Source: Jeotgalibacillus campisalis (GTDB lineage Bacteria; Bacillota; Bacilli; Bacillales; Jeotgalibacillaceae). Taken from it: a DNA stretch of 37,895 nt. Positions within the stretch are counted from its first letter, which is position 1. Each line of letters begins with the position of its first letter. The stretch spans positions 1-37,895 of the forward strand of contig NZ_JXRR01000018.1 in the NCBI RefSeq assembly GCF_000829515.1. The letters are read 5' to 3'. A program made the position numbers and the translations under genes. The notes under the pieces are model-generated. The model was not told where the DNA came from and ran no database searches. It saw only the letters and a list, made by a program, of their open reading frames with translations. Shown in pieces: positions 33,901 through 37,895 of the stretch.

Positions 33901-34812
33901 ATGCACCTTCAGCCTGAACGAGATCATGGCTTTCAAATCTGGTGGAAGCTCACACGCCCCCACACATTGACTGCCGCTTTTGTTCCAGTTTTTCTTGGAA
34001 CCGTACTGGCGCTAGAATCCACAGATTTAAACTGGCCATTATTTTTAGCCATGCTGCTGGCAAGCATTTTAATCCAGGCAGCTACAAATATGATTAATGA
34101 ATATTACGATTTCACTCGCGGATTGGACAACGAAAAATCCGTCGGAATTGGCGGAGCAATTGTAAGAAATGGTGTAAAACCGCAAACAGTAATCCGTCTT
34201 GCTTTTCTATTGTTTGGAATTGCGCTCATTCTTGGGATTTACATTTGTGCGAATAGCTCATGGTGGATTGCCGCAGTGGGATTAGTATGCATGGCAGCAG
34301 CTTATTTTTATACAGGAGGACCGCTGCCGATTGCCTATACCCCATTTGGAGAAATAACAGCGGGCTTCTTTATGGGATTTGTTATTATTTTAATTTCATA
34401 TTACATTCAGACTGCAACGATAAACTCTGTGGTAATGCTCGTTTCACTTCCCGTTTCGATATTAGTGGGTGCTATTTTATTAGCCAATAACATCAGGGAT
34501 CTCGATGGTGACAAAGAAAATGGACGCAAAACCATCGCCATTTTGCTTGGCCGAAAGAAAGCCATTTATTTGCTGGCCGCTATGTTTGCTGTGGCATACG
34601 GAACTGTAGTCGTGTTAATTAGTACAGGGATTGTCTCCCCTTGGCTCTTTATTTCCTTTCTGAGTGTGCCAAAAGCAATCAAAGCTACAACTGGATTCAT
34701 CGGTAAAACCATGCCGATGCAAATGATGCCCGCAATGAAAGCAACCGCTCAAACCAATACAATCTTCGGATTTTTGCTTTCTATCGGATTTTTAATCGGT
34801 TACTTTACCTAA
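33901..34812 (+). CDS. menA: 1,4-Dihydroxy-2-naphthoate prenyltransferase
   Basis: 303 aa UbiA-family membrane enzyme with about nine helices. First Asp-rich motif NMINEYYDFTRGLD (63-76), second NNIRDLDGDKENGRKT (196-211); both bind Mg-polyprenyl diphosphate. Attaches the isoprenoid tail (heptaprenyl in Bacillus) to DHNA, giving demethylmenaquinone. AAGGAG lies 10 bases before the ATG. Divergent from menFDHB, a standard Bacillus arrangement; strong terminator downstream. Confidence 0.95.
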   Translation: MHLQPERDHGFQIWWKLTRPHTLTAAFVPVFLGTVLALESTDLNWPLFLAMLLASILIQAATNMINEYYDFTRGLDNEKSVGIGGAIVRNGVKPQTVIRLAFLLFGIALILGIYICANSSWWIAAVGLVCMAAAYFYTGGPLPIAYTPFGEITAGFFMGFVIILISYYIQTATINSVVMLVSLPVSILVGAILLANNIRDLDGDKENGRKTIAILLGRKKAIYLLAAMFAVAYGTVVVLISTGIVSPWLFISFLSVPKAIKATTGFIGKTMPMQMMPAMKATAQTNTIFGFLLSIGFLIGYFT

Positions 34813-34819
34813 ATTAAGA

Positions 34820-34871
34820 GGAATGCCTTTACGAACTAGATACTAGTCCGCAAAGGCATTCTATTTTTTTT
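34820..34871 (+). terminator. menA terminator
   Basis: GGAATGCCTTT/AAAGGCATTC with an inner ACTAG/CTAGT hairpin, then T8. Confidence 0.9.
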
Positions 34872-34950
34872 ACAATTGAAACCCGCTGCATACAATAACC
34901 ATCTTAATTTACGCTTCCTCTCATTTTAAACAGTTAAGAGGTTTCGTTTT

Positions 34951-34979
34951 TTGCAAAGAGGATAAACTAAACGTATTAG
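34951..34979 (+). promoter_or_regulatory. Candidate yteA promoter
   Basis: TTGCAA, 17 bases, TATTAG; each hexamer matches sigma-A at 4 of 6. A sporulation sigma factor site was looked for and not convincingly found. Confidence 0.3.
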
Positions 34980-35005
34980 CTTTTATACTTTAAGGAGTGA
35001 ATAAC

Positions 35006-35650
35006 ATGTTATCAAACGAACAAATAAATAAATTTAAACAGAAATTGCTGGAACTAAAGGAAGAACTGACTGAAGACCCTAACGATAAAGTGGATGCAGA
35101 TGAATACTCCACTGAACTATCTCAATATGATAATCATCCCGCAGATAATGCGACCGATCTTTTAGATAAAGAGCTCGATCTTGCACTTAACGAACACTCA
35201 GAGGATGAACTAGAAAAGGTTGAGGCAGCATTGCAAGCGATTGAAGAAGGCACATATGGAGTGTGCAAAGTAACTGGCAAGGATATTCCTGTAGAACGCT
35301 TGGAAGCAATGCCAACAGCCCTTACAGTGGTGGAAGCAGCTGACAAAGTGGATGAAAATGATCCTCAGAGCAGACCAAGTGAAGAAACCGTTCTATCTCC
35401 ATCGACAGACCACCCGCTTCGTTCAGAAGATGGAGAGGTTCGCGATTATCAAAACAGCTTTAGCGAAGCAGCAAGCTATGGAACGTCTGAAACTCCATCT
35501 GACATGGCTGGAGGCGAAAAAGATTATGATGAAATGTACGAAAGTCATGAAGATGGAGATGACTCCATAAATGAAACTGATGAACAAGCAGAAGAAGTCG
35601 GAAACGATCTAGAAGGAAAAGAACGCAGAATTTATAACAATAAAGAGTAA
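35006..35650 (+). CDS. yteA: YteA-type TraR/DksA-family protein
   Basis: 214 aa, very acidic. N-terminal coiled helix (LSNEQINKFKQKLLELKEEL), a second helix (LDLALNEHSEDELEKVEAALQAI), then the DksA/TraR zinc-finger region EEGTYGVCKVTGKDIPVERLEAMPTAL. Only one Cys of the usual four remains, so zinc binding is doubtful; this is typical of YteA-like proteins as far as I recall. The C-terminal 80 residues are low complexity (DE-, S-rich). The family name comes from B. subtilis YteA, found in the same place next to menA. AAGGAG sits 8 bases before the ATG; an in-frame GTG inside that site is rejected. Confidence 0.88.
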   Translation: MLSNEQINKFKQKLLELKEELTEDPNDKVDADEYSTELSQYDNHPADNATDLLDKELDLALNEHSEDELEKVEAALQAIEEGTYGVCKVTGKDIPVERLEAMPTALTVVEAADKVDENDPQSRPSEETVLSPSTDHPLRSEDGEVRDYQNSFSEAASYGTSETPSDMAGGEKDYDEMYESHEDGDDSINETDEQAEEVGNDLEGKERRIYNNKE

Positions 35651-35750
35651 CAAAGATGCACAAAACATAGCGATTATAGGCAGCGAGGACAAGATTGAGG
35701 CCTGGCATGATCTTAAAGCGTCCGCTATAAGGCAGTCATTCTATTGGATA

Positions 35751-35780
35751 GAGGCTGAGACATTTGTCTCAGCCTCTTTT
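35751..35780 (+). terminator. yteA terminator
   Basis: GAGGCTGAGAC, loop ATTT, GTCTCAGCCTC, then T4: an 11-bp perfect stem. Bases 35651-35750 carry nothing recognised. Confidence 0.85.
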
Positions 35781-35831
35781 AGTCTGCTTAAACAAATAGG
35801 ATGAGTAAGCTTATCCTATTAATAAGTTTTA

Positions 35832-35866
35832 CAAAAAAAAAACACATTCAATTGAATGTGTTTGAA
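35832..35866 (-). terminator. Terminator of the rRNA-tRNA operon
   Basis: Perfect palindrome AAACACATTCAA/TTGAATGTGTTT followed by T10 on the minus strand, directly after tRNA-Glu. Confidence 0.92.
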
Positions 35867-35869
35867 AGA

Positions 35870-35941
35870 TGACCCGTACGGGATTCGAACCCGTGTTACC
35901 GCCGTGAAAGGGCGGTGTCTTAACCGCTTGACCAACGGGCC
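35870..35941 (-). tRNA. tRNA-Glu(TTC)
   Basis: Cloverleaf on the minus strand; anticodon loop CTTTCAC gives TTC; T-arm GGTTCGAATCC. CCA not encoded (A followed by TCT). Last gene of the array. Confidence 0.97.
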
Positions 35942-35948
35942 AGAAGAG

Positions 35949-36036
35949 CGGAGAAGGAGGGATTTGAACCCTCGCGCCGCTTACGCGACCTACACCCTTA
36001 GCAGGGGCGCCTCTTCAGCCACTTGAGTACTTCCCC
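35949..36036 (-). tRNA. tRNA-Ser(GCT)
   Basis: Class II tRNA with long variable arm; loop CTGCTAA gives GCT; G73; CCA not encoded. Confidence 0.96.
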
Positions 36037-36042
36037 ATAAAT

Positions 36043-36117
36043 TGGCTCCACAGGTAGGACTCGAACCTACGACCGATCGGTTAACAGCCGATAGCTCTAC
36101 CACTGAGCTACTGTGGA
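36043..36117 (-). tRNA. tRNA-Asn(GTT)
   Basis: Loop CTGTTAA gives GTT; acceptor TCCACAG/CTGTGGA; G73; CCA encoded. Confidence 0.97.
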
Positions 36118-36118
36118 A

Positions 36119-36195
<77 letters not shown>

Positions 36196-36198
36196 CTT

Positions 36199-36272
36199 TG
36201 GAGCGGGTGATGAGAATCGAACTCACGACATCAGCTTGGAAGGCTGAGGTTTTACCACTAAACTACACCCGC
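36199..36272 (-). tRNA. tRNA-Gly(TCC)
   Basis: Loop CTTCCAA gives TCC; acceptor GCGGGTG/CACCCGC; T73; CCA encoded. Confidence 0.97.
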
Positions 36273-36296
36273 AAAGAGTATGAAATTTAATAAAAA

Positions 36297-36373
36297 TGGG
36301 GCGACTGATGGGAATCGAACCCACGAATGCCTGAACCACAATCAGGTGCGTTAACCACTTCGCCACAACCGCC
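36297..36373 (-). tRNA. tRNA-His(GTG)
   Basis: Loop TTGTGGT gives GTG; extra G at -1 opposite C73; CCA encoded. Confidence 0.97.
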
Positions 36374-36397
36374 ATAATGTATAAAAAAAGAAAAAGG

Positions 36398-36470
36398 TGG
36401 CTTTGGACGGAATCGAACCGCCGACACATGGATTTTCAGTCCATTGCTCTACCGACTGAGCTACAAAGCC
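36398..36470 (-). tRNA. tRNA-Phe(GAA)
   Basis: Loop CTGAAAA gives GAA; acceptor GGCTTTG/CAAAGCC, A73; followed by CCT, so CCA is not fully encoded. Confidence 0.97.
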
Positions 36471-36479
36471 TAAATTAAA

Positions 36480-36555
36480 TGGCGGTCCCGACCGGGATCG
36501 AACCGGCGATCTCCTGCGTGACAGGCAGGCATGTTAACCGCTACACCACGGGACC
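36480..36555 (-). tRNA. tRNA-Asp(GTC)
   Basis: Loop CTGTCAC gives GTC; acceptor GGTCCCG/CGGGACC; G73; CCA encoded. Confidence 0.97.
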
Positions 36556-36562
36556 TTAGTAA

Positions 36563-36636
<74 letters not shown>

Positions 36637-36698
36637 TCGTTATTAGTGATAAGCTTTGAAATTTTACAGCTTATAGTCTGTAATCTATTAAATGAAAA

Positions 36699-36791
36699 TG
36701 GAGGAGGAAGAGGGATTCGAACCCCCGCGGGATTTGACTCCCCTGTCGGTTTTCAAGACCGATCCCTTCAGCCAAACTTGGGTATTCCTCC
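36699..36791 (-). tRNA. tRNA-Ser(TGA)
   Basis: Class II; loop CTTGAAA gives TGA; long variable arm. CCA encoded, but the discriminator base read here is T73 instead of the usual G73. Confidence 0.95.
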
Positions 36792-36802
36792 GGAAAAAAT
36801 GA

Positions 36803-36879
36803 TGGTGGACCTTGCAGGACTCGAACCTGCGACCGGACGGTTATGAGCCGTCTGCTCTAACCAGCTGAGCTAAAGGTCC
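36803..36879 (-). tRNA. tRNA-Ile2(CAT), lysidine type (or Met)
   Basis: Anticodon CAT in loop CTCATAA; acceptor GGACCTT/AAGGTCC. Not initiator-like. Position between Met and Ser(TGA) matches the Ile2 of B. subtilis trnB, where C34 is changed to lysidine by TilS. CCA encoded. Confidence 0.75.
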
Positions 36880-36885
36880 CTGATA

Positions 36886-36962
36886 TGGTGGCGGCAGAGG
36901 GGATCGAACCCCCGACCTCACGGGTATGAACCGTACGCTCTAGCCAGCTGAGCTACGCCGCC
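36886..36962 (-). tRNA. tRNA-Met(CAT), elongator
   Basis: Loop TTCATAC gives CAT; acceptor GGCGGCG pairs fully; CCA encoded. Sequence follows B. subtilis elongator Met. Confidence 0.85.
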
Positions 36963-36980
36963 GAATGAAATTTATAAAAA

Positions 36981-37056
36981 TGGTGGAGCCTAGCGGGATC
37001 GAACCGCTGACCTCCTGCGTGCAAGGCAGGCGCTCTCCCAGCTGAGCTAAGGCCCC
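36981..37056 (-). tRNA. tRNA-Ala(TGC)
   Basis: Loop CTTGCAC gives TGC; the G3-T70 (G-U) acceptor pair required by AlaRS is visible (GGGGCCT against GGCTCC); CCA encoded. Confidence 0.96.
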
Positions 37057-37074
37057 TTATAGGGAAAAAAATAA

Positions 37075-37151
37075 TGGTCGGGAAGACAGGATTCGAACCT
37101 GCGACCCCTTGGTCCCAAACCAAGTGCTCTACCAAGCTGAGCTACTCCCCG
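37075..37151 (-). tRNA. tRNA-Pro(TGG)
   Basis: Loop TTTGGGA gives TGG; acceptor CGGGGAG; CCA encoded. Confidence 0.97.
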
Positions 37152-37160
37152 AAATATGTA

Positions 37161-37237
37161 TGGCGCGCCCGAGAGGAGTCGAACCCCTAACCTCTTGATC
37201 CGTAGTCAAACGCTCTATCCAATTGAGCTACGGGCGC
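37161..37237 (-). tRNA. tRNA-Arg(ACG)
   Basis: Loop CTACGGA gives ACG (A34 read as inosine after TadA action); acceptor GCGCCCG/CGGGCGC; G73; CCA encoded. Confidence 0.97.
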
Positions 37238-37249
37238 ATATTTAACCTA

Positions 37250-37321
37250 AGCGGAAGACGAGATTCGAACTCGCGACCCCCACCTTGGCAAGGTGGTGTT
37301 CTACCACTGAACTACTCCCGC
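37250..37321 (-). tRNA. tRNA-Gly(GCC)
   Basis: Loop TTGCCAA gives GCC; acceptor GCGGGAG/CTTCCGC; T73; CCA not encoded. In B. subtilis trnB a second Leu tRNA follows here; it is absent in this array. Confidence 0.96.
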
Positions 37322-37329
37322 ATGGTATA

Positions 37330-37414
37330 TGGTGCGGGTGGAGGGACTTGAACCCCCACGCCTTGCGGCACTAGATCCTAAGTCTAGCGCGTCTGCCAAT
37401 TCCGCCACACCCGC
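37330..37414 (-). tRNA. tRNA-Leu(TAG)
   Basis: Class II; loop CTTAGGA gives TAG; variable arm present; acceptor GCGGGTG/CACCCGC; A73; CCA encoded. Confidence 0.97.
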
Positions 37415-37445
37415 ATATACTTGTGCTTTTCATCTGAGCAGTTAA

Positions 37446-37521
37446 TGGTGAGCCATGTAGGATTCGAACCTACGACCCTCTGATTAAAAGTCAGATGCTC
37501 TACCAACTGAGCTAATGGCTC
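37446..37521 (-). tRNA. tRNA-Lys(TTT)
   Basis: Loop CTTTTAA gives TTT; acceptor GAGCCAT/ATGGCTC; A73; CCA encoded. Confidence 0.97.
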
Positions 37522-37531
37522 AAAGAAAAAC

Positions 37532-37607
<76 letters not shown>

Positions 37608-37612
37608 AAGAA

Positions 37613-37688
37613 TGGTGGAGAATGACGGGCTCGAACCGCCGACCCTCTGCTTGTAAGGCAGATGCTCTCCCAGCTGAGCTAATTCTCC
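37613..37688 (-). tRNA. tRNA-Val(TAC)
   Basis: Loop CTTACAA gives TAC; acceptor GGAGAAT/ATTCTCC; CCA encoded. First tRNA after the 5S gene. Confidence 0.97.
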
Positions 37689-37706
37689 ACTACATTATGT
37701 AATACC

Positions 37707-37823
37707 GCCTAGCGACGTCCTACTCTCACAGGGGGAGACCCCCAACTACCATCGGCGCTGAAGAGCTTAACTGCCGTGTTCGGCATGGGAACGGGTGTGA
37801 CCTCTTCGCAATTATCACTAGAC
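37707..37823 (-). rRNA. rrf: 5S ribosomal RNA
   Basis: 117 nt. Contains the diagnostic GAAGAGGTCACACCCGTTCC, ATGCCGAACACGG and GAGAGTAGGACG. Ends GTCTAGTGAT and GTCGCTAGGC pair as helix I. Lies 18 bases upstream of tRNA-Val on the minus strand. Confidence 0.96.
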
Positions 37824-37895
37824 GCTATTACTAGAAAGGCTCGCGCCTTCAAAACTGGATAAGACATCAAAACAAACGAACAAGCGAGTAATCGC
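37824..37895 (-). other. 23S-5S rRNA spacer (partial, window end)
   Basis: On the minus strand it leads into the 5S gene and includes ATCCAGTTTTGAAGGCGCGA, typical of Bacillus 23S-5S spacers. The 23S gene should lie just beyond the window. Confidence 0.7.

Overview
The window looks like chromosome of a low-to-moderate GC Gram-positive endospore former of the Bacillaceae (Bacillus/Fictibacillus-like; genus not resolvable by eye). Support: strong GGAGG-type ribosome sites, several GTG/TTG starts, U-tailed intrinsic terminators, an S-box (SAM-I) riboswitch before metK, a Zur-type operator, a sigma-B-type promoter, and a gene order that parallels B. subtilis: ytpB-ytpA-ytoA, metK, pckA, ytmB-ytmA-ytkD, dps, ytzI-yidD, the men genes, menA, yteA, then a trnB-like tRNA array behind a 5S rRNA gene.

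Layout. 1-2.2 kb: flavin-dependent oxidoreductase and HtpX-type membrane protease (both minus). 2.4-4.3 kb: ytpB (C35 terpene synthase) and ytpA (alpha/beta hydrolase whose nucleophile Ser is replaced by Gly). 4.4-6.5 kb: ytoA (gamma carbonic anhydrase-like) and a CPA1 antiporter (plus). 6.5-8.6 kb: topB. 8.9-13.8 kb: an accessory-looking block with two tandem DUF948 paralogues, a small M50 intramembrane protease and a three-gene ABC-2 exporter. 13.9-15.7 kb: a NarL/LuxR response regulator and sensor kinase that, with the exporter, reproduce the layout of the linearmycin-resistance system LnrJKLMN. 15.7-17.7 kb: metK, followed by a small membrane-protein gene that lies between the intact metK 3' end and a decayed second copy of it (frameshift plus stop). 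17.8-18.2 kb: metK riboswitch leader, metK promoter, and a pckA promoter carrying CcpN-like boxes. 18.2-26 kb: pckA, ytmB/ytmA/ytkD, lipoprotein, small Bacillaceae proteins, dps, ytzI-yidD, and a Zur-boxed zinc-binding lipoprotein with eight His-rich heptads.

26-34.8 kb is the menaquinone pathway: menF-menD-menH-menB (overlapping stops and starts, one terminator after menB), a separately promoted menE-menC pair, and divergent menA. Together they turn chorismate into isochorismate, SEPHCHC, SHCHC, OSB, OSB-CoA, DHNA-CoA and finally demethylmenaquinone. yteA follows.

35.8-37.9 kb is an rRNA-tRNA operon on the minus strand: the 23S-5S spacer, 5S rRNA and 20 tRNAs (Val Thr Lys Leu Gly Arg Pro Ala Met Ile2 Ser fMet Asp Phe His Gly Ile Asn Ser Glu), closed by a perfect palindromic terminator. 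I saw no CRISPR array, insertion sequence or prophage. The most unusual features are the catalytically altered YtpA, the metK tail duplication around a small gene, the Lnr-like block with its neighbouring M50 protease, and the duplicated DUF948 genes with matching upstream elements.
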